A model generated the notes under the pieces. The model was not told where the DNA came from, ran no database searches, and saw only the letters and a list, made by a program, of their open reading frames with translations. Of a stretch of DNA of 64,000 bases, positions 18,089-28,481 are shown one piece after another. Source of the DNA: Burkholderia metallica (lineage in GTDB: Bacteria; Pseudomonadota; Gammaproteobacteria; Burkholderiales; Burkholderiaceae); NCBI RefSeq assembly GCF_902832845.1, contig NZ_CADFDB010000004.1, positions 186,001 to 250,000 on the forward strand, written 5' to 3'. Position numbers and translations under genes: made by a program. Position 1 is the first letter of the stretch. Every line of letters begins with the position of its first letter.

Positions 18089-18484
18089 TCAGAGCGGCGG
18101 CAGTTGCCGCGGCTTGCGGTCCGGGCCGGTCGCGACGTAGGTGAGCGTCGCTTCGGTGACCTTCACGACTTCGCCCATCAGGCGCATGCGCTGTGCGTAT
18201 ACCTCGACGTCGACCGTGATCGACGTGTTGCCGGTGCGCGTGATGGTCGCATAGAAGCTCAGCAGATCGCCGACGAACACCGGCTGCTTGAACACGAACG
18301 AGTTGACCGCGACCGTCGCGACGCGGCCGTTCGCGCGCTGGCTCGCGGGGATCGAGCCGGCGATGTCGACCTGCGACATGATCCAGCCGCCGAACACGTC
18401 GCCGTGGACGTTCGCGTCGTGCGGTTGCGGGACGACGCGCAGCGCGGGCTGCTTTTGCGGAAGTTCGAGGGTCGAATCGGTCAT
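18089..18484 (-). CDS. yciA: Acyl-CoA thioesterase, YciA type
   Basis: A 131-residue single hot-dog-fold thioesterase. NVHGDVFGGWIMSQVDIAGS is the YciA catalytic segment, with the conserved Asp and the helix-start Gly-Gly. VNSFVFKQPVFVGDLLSFYA forms the second half of the fold. YciA hydrolyses a range of acyl-CoAs in the cytoplasm. The start at 18484 is chosen by likeness to the family; an in-frame ATG at 18499 would add five residues. It is convergent with the NarM-like gene, with a GC-rich stem-loop (18065-18081) between them. Confidence 0.88.
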   Translation of the reverse strand: MTDSTLELPQKQPALRVVPQPHDANVHGDVFGGWIMSQVDIAGSIPASQRANGRVATVAVNSFVFKQPVFVGDLLSFYATITRTGNTSITVDVEVYAQRMRLMGEVVKVTEATLTYVATGPDRKPRQLPPL

Positions 18485-18658
18485 GGCGGGGGCTTTCATC
18501 CTGTAATAAATGCGCCGCCGCGCGCAGGCGGCCGGCGAGGGCGCCGGCAGCGGCGCGAGGCGGCTTCTGCGACAATACAACGTTCGCAAATTGTACGAGA
18601 AAGTGAGCGAGCCGGCCGCCGATGCACGCGCCCGGCACAGCCGTCGATCCTTCCCCCC

Positions 18659-20530
18659 ATGCGCCGATTTCCTGCTTCCGGCGAGCCCGCGCCGGCTCCG
18701 ACCGGGCCCCGCAACGACTGGCAGACCATCCGGTCGCTGCTGCCGTACCTGACCACCTACAAATGGCGCGTCGGGCTCGCGCTCGCCTGCCTGATCGGCG
18801 CGAAGGTCGCGAACCTGGGCGTGCCGGTCGTGATGAAGCGCATCGTCGACCACCTGTCCTACGTCCAGCAGATCACCGCGCTGGGCCGCGCCGAACAGTC
18901 GGCCGGCATCGTGCTCGCGGGCGGCGTGGGGCTGCTGGTGGTCGCGTATGCGCTCGTGCGGCTGTCCACTTCCCTGTTCACCGAGCTGCGCGAGATCCTG
19001 TTTTCGAAGGTCACCGAGAGCGCGGTGCGCCAGCTCGCGCTGCAGGTGTTCCGCCATCTGCACGGGCTGTCGCTGCGGTTCCATCTCGAACGCCAGACGG
19101 GCGGCATGTCGCGCGACATCGAGCGCGGTACGCGCGGCATCCAGCAGCTGATTTCGTATTCGCTGTACAGCATCCTGCCGACGCTCGTCGAGGTCGGGCT
19201 CGTGCTCGGCTTCTTCGTGGTCAAGTACGAGGCCTATTACGCGTACGTGACGTTCGCGGCGCTGGTCACGTACATCGTGTTCACGGTGAAGGTCACCAAC
19301 TGGCGCACGCATTTCCGCCGCACGATGAACGAACTTGATTCGCGCGCCAATTCGCGGGCGATCGATTCGCTGATCAACTACGAGACGGTCAAGTATTTCG
19401 GCAACGAGGAGTGGGAGGCGCAGCGCTACGACGAGAACCTGAAGCGCTACCGGAAGGCCGCGATCCGTTCGCAGAATTCGCTGTCGGTGCTGAACTTCGG
19501 CCAGCAGGCGATCATCGGCACCGGGCTCGTGTTCATCCTGTGGCGCGCGACGCAGGGCGTGCTCGCGGGCAAGCTGACGCTCGGCGATCTGGTGCTGATC
19601 AACACGTTCATGCTGCAGCTGTACATTCCGCTGAACTTCCTCGGCGTGGTGTACCGCGAGCTGAAGCAGAGCCTCACCGACATGGACCGGATGTTCGGGC
19701 TGCTGTCGGCCGCGAAGGAAGTGGCCGACCTGCCCGATGCGCGGCCGCTCGCGGTCGCCGGTGCGCAGGTGCGTTTCGAGCACGTGAATTTCGCGTACGA
19801 ACCGGCACGGCCGATCCTGCACGACGTGTCGTTTACGATCGAAGCCGGCACGACGACCGCGGTGGTCGGCCACAGCGGCTCCGGGAAGTCGACGCTGTCG
19901 CGCCTGCTGTTCCGCTTCTACGACCTTGACCGGCAGGCGGGCGGCGCGATCCGGATCGACGGCCAGGACATCCGCGACGTCACGCAGGATTCGCTGCGCG
20001 CATCGATCGGGATCGTGCCGCAGGACACCGTGCTGTTCAACGACTCGATCTACTACAACATCGCGTACGGCCGGCCGAGCGCGACCCGCGACGAGGTGAT
20101 CGCGGCCGCGCGCGCCGCGCACATCCACGATTTCATCGAGAGCTTGCCGAAGGGGTACGACACGCCGGTCGGCGAGCGCGGGCTGAAGCTGTCGGGCGGC
20201 GAGAAGCAGCGCGTCGCGATCGCGCGCACGCTGCTGAAGGATCCGCCGGTGCTGCTGTTCGACGAGGCGACGTCGGCGCTCGATTCGCGCTCGGAGCGCG
20301 CGATCCAGCACGAACTCGACCAGATCGCGCGGCATCGCACGACGCTCGTGATCGCGCACCGGCTGTCGACGGTCGTGCACGCGCAGCAGATTCTGGTGAT
20401 GGACCACGGGCGGATCGTCGAGCGCGGCACGCACGATGAACTCGTGCGCGCGGACGGCCTGTATGCGCAGATGTGGGCGCTGCAGCAACAGCGCGCGGCG
20501 GCCGGCGGGGAAGAGGCCGAGGCCGCGTAA
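18659..20530 (+). CDS. ATM1-type ABC exporter (fused permease and ATPase)
   Basis: A 623-residue half-transporter. About six membrane helices in residues 20-330 are followed by an ATPase domain with Walker A GHSGSGKS, Q-loop IGIVPQDTVLF, signature LSGGEKQRVAIA, Walker B VLLFDEATSALD and H-loop IAHRLS. NSRAIDSLINYETVKYFGNE in the membrane domain is typical of the ATM1/HMT1 group, which exports glutathione-linked sulfur or metal compounds. It probably works as an inner-membrane homodimer. The frame is open far upstream, but 18659 gives the family-like N-terminus. The substrate is not determined. Confidence 0.9.
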   Translation: MRRFPASGEPAPAPTGPRNDWQTIRSLLPYLTTYKWRVGLALACLIGAKVANLGVPVVMKRIVDHLSYVQQITALGRAEQSAGIVLAGGVGLLVVAYALVRLSTSLFTELREILFSKVTESAVRQLALQVFRHLHGLSLRFHLERQTGGMSRDIERGTRGIQQLISYSLYSILPTLVEVGLVLGFFVVKYEAYYAYVTFAALVTYIVFTVKVTNWRTHFRRTMNELDSRANSRAIDSLINYETVKYFGNEEWEAQRYDENLKRYRKAAIRSQNSLSVLNFGQQAIIGTGLVFILWRATQGVLAGKLTLGDLVLINTFMLQLYIPLNFLGVVYRELKQSLTDMDRMFGLLSAAKEVADLPDARPLAVAGAQVRFEHVNFAYEPARPILHDVSFTIEAGTTTAVVGHSGSGKSTLSRLLFRFYDLDRQAGGAIRIDGQDIRDVTQDSLRASIGIVPQDTVLFNDSIYYNIAYGRPSATRDEVIAAARAAHIHDFIESLPKGYDTPVGERGLKLSGGEKQRVAIARTLLKDPPVLLFDEATSALDSRSERAIQHELDQIARHRTTLVIAHRLSTVVHAQQILVMDHGRIVERGTHDELVRADGLYAQMWALQQQRAAAGGEEAEAA

Positions 20531-20605
20531 GCGGCGGTGCGGTGCGCGGCGGAAAGGGACGTATTCGATGCGCGGGAGTCGGGCCGGCAGGATGGTCCGG
20601 CGGGT

Positions 20606-20699
20606 GCTTGGCGTGTCGATCGGCCAAGCCGGAGAACCCGGCCCGCTCGCCGATCAGCCAACTCGCCAACCGGTCGGCGGGTCAATCAGCCCGCCGACC
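20606..20699. terminator. Two stem-loops between convergent ABC exporter and murU genes
   Basis: GCTTGGC (20606-20612) pairs with GCCAAGC (20623-20629), and a 10-bp perfect stem joins 20672-20681 and 20690-20699 around TCAATCAG. Neither has a T run. They fill the 180-bp gap between the two stop codons and may act as inefficient or Rho-assisted terminators. Confidence 0.4.
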
Positions 20700-20710
20700 C
20701 CATCAGCCGG

Positions 20711-21430
20711 TCACTGCGCGGCATGCAGCCGCGCGTCGAGCTCGCCGAGCTGCGCGGGCGTACCGACGTTCTCCCAGATACCTTCGTACAGTTCCCCGCT
20801 CGCGCGGCCGGCTTCGATCGCCGCGCGATAGTACGGCGTCAGCGCGCGGCGCGTGCCGGGCGCAAGATCGCGGAACATCCGCGTGTCGTACAGGCCGATG
20901 TTGCCGAACGTGAAGCGCGCGGCGCCGTCGAGCGCGAGGCGACCGTCGTCGCCGAGCGCGAAGTCGCCGGCCGGGTGGAACGGCGGGTTCGGCACCATCA
21001 CGAGGTGCATCGCCGGTGCTTCGAGCGCGGCCATCCGGCCGGCGCGCGGTGCGAGCGTCCGGTAGTCGAACGCGCAGTACACGTCGCCGCTGACGGCCGC
21101 GAACACGGCCGGCTGCCCGTCGCGTTCGATGAGCGGCAACGCCTGCGCGATGCCGCCGGCCGTTTCCAGCGCGTCGCCCTCGGCCGAATACGCGAGCCGC
21201 ACGCCCCAGCGCGAACCGTTGCCGAGCGCGGCCTCGATCTGCTCGCCGAGCCATGCATGGTTGATCACGATCGTCTCGATGCCCGCGCGCGCGAGCGCCT
21301 CGATCTGCCACACGATCAGCGGCTTGCCGCCCGCTTCGAGCAGCGGCTTTGGGCGGGTGTCGGTGAGCGGGCGCATCCGTTCGCCGCGCCCGGCGGCGAA
21401 GATCATCGCCGTGGTCAGGGTATTGCTCAT
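20711..21430 (-). CDS. murU: N-acetylmuramate alpha-1-phosphate uridylyltransferase MurU
   Basis: A 239-residue nucleotidyltransferase. The N-terminal AMIFAAGRGERMRPLTDT followed by RPKPLLEAGGKPLI is the nucleotide-binding signature; SGDVYCAFDY holds the metal-binding Asp. ENVGTPAQLGELDARL closes the fold. MurU makes UDP-MurNAc from MurNAc-1-phosphate in the peptidoglycan recycling route that bypasses de novo MurA and gives intrinsic fosfomycin tolerance. The paired kinase gene (amgK) lies just upstream on the same strand, 31 bp away, which distinguishes this from other sugar nucleotidyltransferases. Confidence 0.9.
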   Translation of the reverse strand: MSNTLTTAMIFAAGRGERMRPLTDTRPKPLLEAGGKPLIVWQIEALARAGIETIVINHAWLGEQIEAALGNGSRWGVRLAYSAEGDALETAGGIAQALPLIERDGQPAVFAAVSGDVYCAFDYRTLAPRAGRMAALEAPAMHLVMVPNPPFHPAGDFALGDDGRLALDGAARFTFGNIGLYDTRMFRDLAPGTRRALTPYYRAAIEAGRASGELYEGIWENVGTPAQLGELDARLHAAQ

Positions 21431-21461
21431 GTTCGGCCGGGTGTCAGGAGAGTCGCAACGA

Positions 21462-22511
21462 TCAGAACGTATAGCCGACGTCGGCCGGTGCGTTGCCCTC
21501 GAGTTCGTCGAGCAGCTTCGCGAACGGCACGAGCGGGCGGTAGCGCAGTGCGACCTTGCGTGCGTACGCAATGAAGCGCGGCAGGTCGTTCAGGTAATGC
21601 GGCTTGCCGTCGCGGTAGTTGATGCGCGGGAACAGGCCGAGCACCTTGATGTGACGCTGCAGCCCCATCCATTCGAGCTGGCGGTAGAACTCGCCGAAAT
21701 CCGGGTCGACCGGCAGGCCGGCCTTTTTCGCCTTTTCCCAGTAGTACGCGAAGCAGTCGAGCTCGAATTCCTCGTCCCAGCTGATGAACGCGTCGCGCAG
21801 CAGCGACACGACGTCGTACGTCAGCGGCCCGTAGACGGCGTCCTGGAAGTCGAGGATGCCCGGGTTCGGCTCGCACACCATCAGGTTGCGCGGCATGAAA
21901 TCGCGCAGCATGAAACCCTGCGGCTGCGCGTGCGCGCTGGCGACCAGCAGCGCGAACGTGCGGTCGAGCGTGCCGCGCATCGCGTCGGTGACGGGTTTGC
22001 CGAGGTGGCGGCCGACGAACCATTCGGGCATCAGCTCCATCTCGCGGCGCAGGAATGCCTCGTCGAACGGCGGCAGCACGTCGGGCTTTGACGCGAGCTG
22101 AAAGCGGATCAGCGCGTCGAGCGCGGCGCGCATCAGCGGCCGCGCGGCGGCCGGGTCGGCCGGATCGAGCACCGAGATGTACGACGTGCGGCCCAGATCG
22201 GTCACGAGCATGAAGCCCGCGTCGAAATCGTGGGCCAGCACGTCCGGCACGTGGTCGCCGGCCGCGGCGAGCAACTGCGCGACCTGCACGAATTCACGGC
22301 ACTTCTCGGGCGGCGGCGCGTCGACGGCGATCAGCGTGCCGCCGGCGCTCGTGGCCGTTGCGACCCGGAAGTAGCGGCGGAAGCTGGCGTCCGACGACGC
22401 GGGCGCGAGGGTCGACAGATCGAGCGCGAAGCGCTCGGCGAGCGGGTGCAGCCACGCGGTGAGCGCGTCGAGGCGGGCGTCGGGCTGGGATGCGGCGGAT
22501 GGGAGCGTCAT
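21462..22511 (-). CDS. amgK: Anomeric N-acetylmuramate/N-acetylglucosamine kinase AmgK
   Basis: A 349-residue aminoglycoside-phosphotransferase-fold kinase that phosphorylates recycled MurNAc or GlcNAc at C1, feeding MurU. SSDASFRRYFRV is the family nucleotide loop. The catalytic loop reads MLRDFMPRNLM (D204, N209), where most AmgK proteins have His-Arg-Asp; here the His position is L202. The metal-binding segment ILDFQDAVYGPLTYD (D221) is intact. It is followed by murU on the same strand and diverges from lptD, so cell-wall recycling and outer-membrane assembly genes share one intergenic region. Confidence 0.9.
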   Translation of the reverse strand: MTLPSAASQPDARLDALTAWLHPLAERFALDLSTLAPASSDASFRRYFRVATATSAGGTLIAVDAPPPEKCREFVQVAQLLAAAGDHVPDVLAHDFDAGFMLVTDLGRTSYISVLDPADPAAARPLMRAALDALIRFQLASKPDVLPPFDEAFLRREMELMPEWFVGRHLGKPVTDAMRGTLDRTFALLVASAHAQPQGFMLRDFMPRNLMVCEPNPGILDFQDAVYGPLTYDVVSLLRDAFISWDEEFELDCFAYYWEKAKKAGLPVDPDFGEFYRQLEWMGLQRHIKVLGLFPRINYRDGKPHYLNDLPRFIAYARKVALRYRPLVPFAKLLDELEGNAPADVGYTF

Positions 22512-22542
22512 GAAACTCGGAGGAGGGGGGAACGTCTTGCCA

Positions 22543-22580
22543 TATAATACCCCACGACTTTTTTGACGCGCCCCGCGTCA
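22543..22580 (+). promoter_or_regulatory. Candidate lptD promoter -10 box and leader hairpin
   Basis: A perfect TATAAT occurs at 22543-22548 in the amgK-lptD divergent gap, without a clear -35. Sixteen bases later a perfect hairpin TGACGC / GCGTCA (22564-22569 with 22575-22580) would lie at the start of an lptD leader of about 180 nt. A TTGACA at 22706-22711 lacks a good -10 partner. Confidence 0.4.
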
Positions 22581-22734
22581 GCTTTGCGCCGAGCAGGCCC
22601 GCCGCCTGTCGCGCCGTCGCCCGATCGCCTCCCCGGTTTGCGCTCAGCCGCAGTCGCGGTGCGACGGCGCGGCCCGCCGCGCGCGAATGTGCCGCGACGG
22701 CGCGGTTGACAAGGGGCGATTCGCCAAACGATAG

Positions 22735-25095
22735 ATGCCGCCCAAACCGCTATTCCCGAATGTTTTCCCCGGTGACGGGGCGCCGCGCAAACGGCGACTC
22801 GCGCTCGCGCTCCTGGCCGTGCCCGGCCTCGTGCCGGCCGTGTCGTACGCGCAGCTGTCGGGCGCGGCCGCGCAACCGCAGCCGCTCGACTCGCCGTGGG
22901 ATCTGCGCCTCGCGCCCCAGCTCGAGGATCATCCGCTGAAGGACGGCGCGAAGCCGGCCGCCTTCGTGATCGCCGACCACACGAGCGGGACGGCCGAGCA
23001 GGATCTCGCCGCGAAGGGTTCGGCCGAGCTGCGGCGCGGTGACGCCGTCGTGAAGGCCGACGCGATCCACTACGATCAGGATACCGACATGGCCGATGCG
23101 TACGGCCAGGTCCGGGTGATCAATTCCGGCACGTCGTTCGCGGGCCCCGAGGCGCACCTGAAGATCGAGGCGAACCAGGGTTTCATGACCGCGCCGAAGT
23201 ATCACTTCAACGTGACGGGCGGCTCGGGCAGCGCGGAGCGCGTCGACATGGTCGACAACGAGCGCTCGGTGTTCATCAACGGCACCTACACCGCGTGCCA
23301 GTGCTCGACGAACCCCGCGTGGTACATCAAGGGCAGCCGCTTCGACTTCGATACGGGCGCCGACGAAGGCACCGCGCGCAACGGCGTGCTGTTCTTCCAG
23401 GGCGTGCCGATCTTCGCGAGCCCGTGGATGACGTTCCCGCTGTCGGGCGAACGGCGCAGCGGCCTGCTGCCGCCGACGTTCTCGATGAACTCGAGCAACG
23501 GCTTCGAGCTGACGCTGCCGTACTACTTCAACATCGCACCGAACCGCGACCTGACGCTCACGCCGCGCATCATCTCGCGGCGCGGCGTGATGGCCGAGGC
23601 GACGTTCCGCTACCTGTCGCCGTCGTATTCGGGCACGTTTACGGCCAATTACCTGCCGGATGACCGGCTCGCGCACCGCAACCGCTACGCGATCTACTGG
23701 CAGCACCAGCAGAACTTCGGCGGCGGCTTCGGCGGCTACGTCTACTTCAACAAGGTCTCGGACAACACCTATCCCGAGGATCTCGGTTCGTCGAACCAGT
23801 TCATCAACGGGACGCAGACGCTGTACCAGCAGGAAGCGGGCCTCACGTACAACAACGGCCCGTGGTCGGTGCTCGCGCGCTACCAGCACTGGCAGACGCT
23901 GCCGCCGTCGATCGCGCCGTACAGCCGCGAGCCGCAGTTGAACGTGAAGTACACGAAGTACAACGTCGGCGGCTTCGACTTCGGCGCGGAAGCCGACTAT
24001 TCGCGGTTCCGCATCACGACCGCCGATGCGACTCAGGGTGACCGGATCGTCTTCAATCCGTACATCTCGTACGGCGTGTACGGCCCCGGCTACTTCGCCG
24101 TGCCGAAGGTCCAGTATCACTTCGCGTCGTACGACCTGAACTACCTGTCGTCGACCACGCCGAACAGCCCGAAGCGCTTCACCGAGTCGATCCCGACCGT
24201 GAGCTTCGACTCGGGGCTGATCTTCGACCGCTCGGTGCGCCTGTTCGGCCAGGACTTCATCCAGACCCTCGAGCCGCGCCTGTACTACGTGTACACGCCG
24301 TATCGCAACCAGTCGAACGCCCCGCTGTTCGACACCGCGGAATCGGACTTCGGCCTCGCGGAGATCTACCAGCCGAACACGTTCGTCGGCAACGACCGGA
24401 TCGCCGATGCGAACCGGATCACGGCCGGCCTCACGTCGCGCTTCATCGATCCGCGCACCGGCGACGAGCGTGCGCGCTTCGTGGTCGCGCAGCAGTATTA
24501 CTTCGCCGATCAGCGCGTTACGCTGAATTCCGGGCAGAGCGCCGTACTGGCGCGCCACTCGGACCTGATCGTCGGCGCCGCGCTGAAGCTCGGCTCGGGC
24601 TTCATGTCGGAGACGGCGTTCCAGTACAACCAGAACAACAACCAGCTCGTGAAGTCGAGCGTCGGTTTCGGCTACAGCCCGGGCGAGCGCCGCGTGATCA
24701 ACGTCGGCTACCGCTATACGCGATCGAACACCACGCTCGACAACCAGCCGATCAACCAGTTCCTGGTGTCCGCGCAATGGCCGCTCACGCGCCGCCTGTA
24801 TGCGATCGGCCGCTTCAACTACGACCTCGCCGGCGATCGCGTGGTCGACGGTCTCGTCGGCTTACAATACGACGCGGACTGCTGGGCGCTCGGGGTCGGG
24901 GTGCAACGGGCTGCGAACGGCATCAATTCGTCGGGACAGCAGAACTCGTCGACGCGATTCATGATGCAGCTGACGCTCAAGGGCCTGTCGACCGTCGACA
25001 ACGGCCTCGTGTCCGCGTTCCGTGCCGGGGTGCCGGGCTATACGCCGCTGCCGCCGCCGGCGCCGCCGATGTCCCGCTTCAGCAACTACGAGTAA
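22735..25095 (+). CDS. lptD: LPS-assembly outer-membrane protein LptD
   Basis: A 786-residue protein: signal peptide (about 1-39, ending VSYA), a periplasmic OstA/LptA-like beta-jellyroll (about 75-250, with [20 protein letters not shown]) and a C-terminal beta-barrel of about 26 strands. LptD with LptE inserts lipopolysaccharide into the outer leaflet. Only three cysteines are present (C188 and C190 in TACQCSTN, and C716 in YDADCWALG), whereas E. coli LptD uses four in two disulfides. It heads the lptD-surA-pdxA-rsmA group, the same order as in E. coli, which supports the call. Confidence 0.95.
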   Translation: MPPKPLFPNVFPGDGAPRKRRLALALLAVPGLVPAVSYAQLSGAAAQPQPLDSPWDLRLAPQLEDHPLKDGAKPAAFVIADHTSGTAEQDLAAKGSAELRRGDAVVKADAIHYDQDTDMADAYGQVRVINSGTSFAGPEAHLKIEANQGFMTAPKYHFNVTGGSGSAERVDMVDNERSVFINGTYTACQCSTNPAWYIKGSRFDFDTGADEGTARNGVLFFQGVPIFASPWMTFPLSGERRSGLLPPTFSMNSSNGFELTLPYYFNIAPNRDLTLTPRIISRRGVMAEATFRYLSPSYSGTFTANYLPDDRLAHRNRYAIYWQHQQNFGGGFGGYVYFNKVSDNTYPEDLGSSNQFINGTQTLYQQEAGLTYNNGPWSVLARYQHWQTLPPSIAPYSREPQLNVKYTKYNVGGFDFGAEADYSRFRITTADATQGDRIVFNPYISYGVYGPGYFAVPKVQYHFASYDLNYLSSTTPNSPKRFTESIPTVSFDSGLIFDRSVRLFGQDFIQTLEPRLYYVYTPYRNQSNAPLFDTAESDFGLAEIYQPNTFVGNDRIADANRITAGLTSRFIDPRTGDERARFVVAQQYYFADQRVTLNSGQSAVLARHSDLIVGAALKLGSGFMSETAFQYNQNNNQLVKSSVGFGYSPGERRVINVGYRYTRSNTTLDNQPINQFLVSAQWPLTRRLYAIGRFNYDLAGDRVVDGLVGLQYDADCWALGVGVQRAANGINSSGQQNSSTRFMMQLTLKGLSTVDNGLVSAFRAGVPGYTPLPPPAPPMSRFSNYE

Positions 25096-25140
25096 CGCCG
25101 GCTTGTCTGCACCGGTCAGCACGATTTCAATGGAGTTCCA

Positions 25141-26505
25141 GTGGCAATGAAGAAAACCCTTCGTTTCGCGGCAGTCGTGTCCAGCCTCGCTGCGGCCGCC
25201 GCGCTGCTCGCCGCCGCGCCGGCCGCGGCACAGGCGCTCGGTTCGCAAGGTGCGCGGCTCGCCGACGAAGTCGTCGCCGTCGTCAACAACGACGTGATCA
25301 CGGGCCGCGAACTCGACCAGCGTGCGGGCCTGATCGCGCGCCGGCTGCAGCAGCAGAACGCGCCCGTGCCGCCGACCGACCAGTTGCGCGCGCAGGTGCT
25401 GAACCAGATGGTGCTCGAGCGCATCCAGGTGCAGAAGGCCAAGGACGACGGGATCCGCATCGACGACGCGACCGTGCAGGCCACGCTGCAGCGTCTCGCG
25501 CAGGCGAACGGCATGACGCTCGACCAGTACCGCGCGCGTCTCGAAGCGCAAGGCGTGCCCTGGAGTGTGTTCACGGGCGACGCGCGTACCGAGCTGATGC
25601 TGTCGAAGCTGCGCGAGCGCGAGGTCGACGGCAAGATCACCGTGTCGGACGCCGAGGTCGCGAACTACATCGCGAGCCAGCGCGGGCCGAACGCGTCGCA
25701 GCAGCAGGACCTGCGCTTCCAGCACATCTTCATCAAGGCGCCGACCAACGCGCCGCAGGCCGACATCGAAGCCGCGCAGAAGAAGGCGGACGCGTTGCTG
25801 CAGCAGGCGAAGTCGGGTGCCGATTTCGAAAAGCTCGCGAAGAACAATTCGGAAGCGAACGACGCGAAGAAGGGCGGCGACCTCGGCTTCAAGGCGCCGA
25901 GCGCGCTGCCGGCCGACGTCGTCGAGGCCGCATCGAAGCTGCGTCCGGGCGAGGTCAACCCGACGCTGATCCGCGTGCCGGACGGCTTCGAGATCGTGCG
26001 TCTCGTCGATCGCCGCCAGAGCCAGGGCGCGAGCGCCGCCGCACCGAAGATCGTCCAGACGCACGTGCGCCACATCCTGCTGCGCGTGGGCGAAGGCAAG
26101 TCGGAAGGCCAGGCGCGCCAGCAACTGGCCGACATCCGCAACCAGGTCGAGGCCGGCGGCGATTTCGCGAAGTTCGCGCGCACTTACTCGCAGGACGGGT
26201 CGGCGTCGCAGGGCGGCGATCTCGGCTGGATCAGCCCGGGCGAGACCGTGCCGGAATTCGAGCGTGCGATGAACAACCTGCAGGATGGCCAGATCAGCCA
26301 GCCGATCCGTACCGAATACGGCTATCACCTGATCCAGGTGCTGAGCCGCCGCGAGGCGGAAGGTTCGGTGCAGCAGCAGATGGATATCGCGCGTCAGGCG
26401 ATCGGCCAGCGCAAGGCCGAGCAGGCATATGCCGACTGGCTGCGCGAACTGCGCGACTCGTCGTACGTGCAGTACAAGATCGGCGGCGTCGGCCCGGCGA
26501 ACTGA
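25141..26505 (+). CDS. surA: Periplasmic chaperone/peptidyl-prolyl isomerase SurA
   Basis: A 454-residue periplasmic chaperone for outer-membrane proteins such as LptD. The start is GTG 25141 (GGAG five bases before); ATG 25147 is an alternative. A signal peptide ends near [10 protein letters not shown] SurA N-terminal domain ([18 protein letters not shown]) is followed by two parvulin PpiC domains: a first at about 185-290 ([13 protein letters not shown]) and a second at about 305-405 ([14 protein letters not shown] ... [17 protein letters not shown]). The C-terminal helix [17 protein letters not shown] completes the core. It follows lptD by 45 bp. Confidence 0.95.
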   Translation: MAMKKTLRFAAVVSSLAAAAALLAAAPAAAQALGSQGARLADEVVAVVNNDVITGRELDQRAGLIARRLQQQNAPVPPTDQLRAQVLNQMVLERIQVQKAKDDGIRIDDATVQATLQRLAQANGMTLDQYRARLEAQGVPWSVFTGDARTELMLSKLREREVDGKITVSDAEVANYIASQRGPNASQQQDLRFQHIFIKAPTNAPQADIEAAQKKADALLQQAKSGADFEKLAKNNSEANDAKKGGDLGFKAPSALPADVVEAASKLRPGEVNPTLIRVPDGFEIVRLVDRRQSQGASAAAPKIVQTHVRHILLRVGEGKSEGQARQQLADIRNQVEAGGDFAKFARTYSQDGSASQGGDLGWISPGETVPEFERAMNNLQDGQISQPIRTEYGYHLIQVLSRREAEGSVQQQMDIARQAIGQRKAEQAYADWLRELRDSSYVQYKIGGVGPAN

Positions 26506-26516
26506 GCGAGCGTTCG

Positions 26517-27506
26517 ATGACCACGCCCGCGCTGCAGATCGCGATCACGACCGGCGAACCCGCGGGGGTCGGCCCCGAGCTGACCGTGCAGGCGCTGCGT
26601 GAAGCCGCGCAGCGCTGGCCCGACGCGCATTTCACCGTGCTCGGCGATGCGGCGCTGCTCGATGCGCGTGCGGCGGCCGTCGGCGCCGAGTGGGGCACGC
26701 CGGCCGGCGGCGGGCCGGTGTCGGTCGCGCATCATCCGCTCGCGGTGCCCGCGCGGGCGGGCACGCTGGACGCGGCGAACGGCCCTTATGTCCTCGGGCT
26801 GCTCGACGCGGCGATCGACGGTGCGCTGGCCGGCCGGTACGATGCGATCGTCACCGCGCCGTTGCAGAAGAGCACGATCAACGATGCGGGCGTGCCGTTT
26901 ACCGGCCATACCGAATATCTGGCGGAGCGCACGCATACGCCGCGTGTCGTGATGATGCTGGCCGGAACCGGCCCGCAGCCGCTGCGCGTCGCGCTCGCAA
27001 CCACCCATCTGCCGCTGAAGGACGTATCGGCCGCACTGTCGATCGACGGGCTCGTCGAGACGCTCGCGATCATCGATCGCGACCTGCGGCGCGACTTCGG
27101 CCTGGCCGCGCCGCGCATCCTCGTGACGGGCCTGAACCCGCACGCGGGCGAGAACGGTTATCTCGGCCGCGAAGAGATCGACGTGATCTCGCCGGCGCTG
27201 GCCCGCGCGAACGCGCAGGGCATTGATGCGCGCGGCCCGTATCCGGCCGACACGTTGTTCCAGCCGCGCCATCTCGCCAGCGCAGATTGCGTGCTCGCGA
27301 TGTTCCATGACCAGGGTCTGCCCGTGCTGAAGTACGCGACGTTCGGCGAGGGCATCAACGTGACGCTCGGGCTGCCGATCATCCGCACGTCGGTCGATCA
27401 CGGCACGGCACTCGATCTGGCCGGCACGGGCCGCGCGGACCCGGGCAGCATGATCGCCGCGCTCGACACGGCTGTCACGATGGCGCGCCATCGTCGCACG
27501 GCCTGA
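26517..27506 (+). CDS. pdxA: 4-hydroxythreonine-4-phosphate dehydrogenase
   Basis: A 329-residue PdxA, which oxidises 4-phosphohydroxythreonine in the deoxyxylulose-5-phosphate-dependent route to pyridoxal phosphate. Recognised by [14 protein letters not shown] at the N-terminus, the substrate segment [20 protein letters not shown], and the metal-binding His residues in [19 protein letters not shown] and [12 protein letters not shown]. Full family length. It begins 11 bp after surA and precedes rsmA, the classical order. The short gap suggests translation coupled to surA. Confidence 0.95.
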   Translation: MTTPALQIAITTGEPAGVGPELTVQALREAAQRWPDAHFTVLGDAALLDARAAAVGAEWGTPAGGGPVSVAHHPLAVPARAGTLDAANGPYVLGLLDAAIDGALAGRYDAIVTAPLQKSTINDAGVPFTGHTEYLAERTHTPRVVMMLAGTGPQPLRVALATTHLPLKDVSAALSIDGLVETLAIIDRDLRRDFGLAAPRILVTGLNPHAGENGYLGREEIDVISPALARANAQGIDARGPYPADTLFQPRHLASADCVLAMFHDQGLPVLKYATFGEGINVTLGLPIIRTSVDHGTALDLAGTGRADPGSMIAALDTAVTMARHRRTA

Positions 27507-27555
27507 CACGGCCCGGCTTCACCTCATTCGTCGTATTTTTCGTTTTACTGAGTCG

Positions 27556-28383
27556 ATGTCGAACAGCAGACAGCACCAAGGCCATTTCGCGCGCAAGCGC
27601 TTCGGGCAGAACTTCCTCGTCGATCACGGCGTGATCGATTCGATCGTTTCGACGATCGGCCCCGCGCGCGGCCAGCGCATGGTCGAGATCGGCCCCGGGC
27701 TCGGCGCGCTGACCGAGCCGCTGATCGCGCGCCTCGCGACGCCCGAGTCGCCGCTGCATGCGGTCGAACTCGACCGCGACCTGATCGGGCGGCTGCAGCA
27801 ACGTTTCGGCGCGCTGCTCGAACTGCATGCGGGCGATGCGCTCGCGTTCGACTTCCGTTCGCTCGCGGCGCCGGGCGACAAGCCGTCGCTGCGGATCGTC
27901 GGCAACCTGCCGTACAACATTTCCAGCCCGCTGCTGTTTCACCTGATGACGTTCGCCGATGCGGTCATCGACCAGCACTTCATGCTGCAAAACGAGGTCG
28001 TCGAACGGATGGTCGCGGAGCCGGGCACGAAGGCGTTTTCGCGGCTGTCGGTGATGCTGCAGTACCGCTACGTGATGGAGAAGATGCTCGACGTGCCGCC
28101 GGAGTCGTTCCAGCCGCCGCCGAAGGTCGATTCGGCGATCGTCCGGATGATTCCGTATGAACCGCACGAACTGCCGGACGTCGATCCCGTGCTGCTCGGC
28201 GAAATCGTCACCGCCGCGTTCTCGCAGCGCCGCAAGATGCTGCGCAATACGCTCGGCGACTATCGCGAGACGATCGATTTCGACGCGCTCGGCTTCGATC
28301 TCGCACGCCGCGCGGAAGACGTGAGCGTGGCCGAATACGTGGGCGTCGCGCAGGCGCTCGCGGCGGTGCGCAAGGCCGGCTGA
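27556..28383 (+). CDS. rsmA: 16S rRNA dimethyladenosine transferase (A1518/A1519)
   Basis: A 275-residue RsmA/KsgA. The N-terminal [17 protein letters not shown] is the family signature; motif I is [14 protein letters not shown], and motif [13 protein letters not shown] is the adenine-N6 catalytic motif. The C-terminal rRNA-binding domain includes [14 protein letters not shown]. It dimethylates two adjacent adenines near the 3' end of 16S rRNA late in 30S assembly; loss gives kasugamycin resistance. It is the last gene of the lptD operon, closed by a strong terminator. Confidence 0.96.
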   Translation: MSNSRQHQGHFARKRFGQNFLVDHGVIDSIVSTIGPARGQRMVEIGPGLGALTEPLIARLATPESPLHAVELDRDLIGRLQQRFGALLELHAGDALAFDFRSLAAPGDKPSLRIVGNLPYNISSPLLFHLMTFADAVIDQHFMLQNEVVERMVAEPGTKAFSRLSVMLQYRYVMEKMLDVPPESFQPPPKVDSAIVRMIPYEPHELPDVDPVLLGEIVTAAFSQRRKMLRNTLGDYRETIDFDALGFDLARRAEDVSVAEYVGVAQALAAVRKAG

Positions 28384-28417
28384 CGCCGGTTACGCGAGCT
28401 GGACCGGATGTGTGCCG

Positions 28418-28448
28418 AAACGGCTGCCCTGCGAGGCAGCCGTTTTTT
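28418..28448 (+). terminator. Rho-independent terminator of the lptD-surA-pdxA-rsmA operon
   Basis: AAACGGCTGCC (28418-28428) pairs perfectly with GGCAGCCGTTT (28435-28445) around CTGCGA, ending in six T residues. It can also serve the convergent DMT gene, since the opposite strand of the stem is flanked by AAA/TTT. Confidence 0.92.
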
Positions 28449-28481
28449 ATTGCGTGGGCCCGCGCGGATTGCGCGTGGGCG

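Noticed and set aside
18104-18658. N-terminal extension of the ABC exporter in the open frame upstream
   Set aside because: This region is the antisense of the YciA gene and the intergenic gap; the family N-terminus begins at 18659.
22706-22734. TTGACA at 22706-22711 as the lptD -35 box
   Set aside because: No acceptable -10 box at 16-18 bp; it would place the start of transcription at or after the start codon.
22750-24777. A minus-strand frame of 675 codons opposite lptD
   Set aside because: Mirror of lptD codons; Arg/Val/Glu-rich with no motif.
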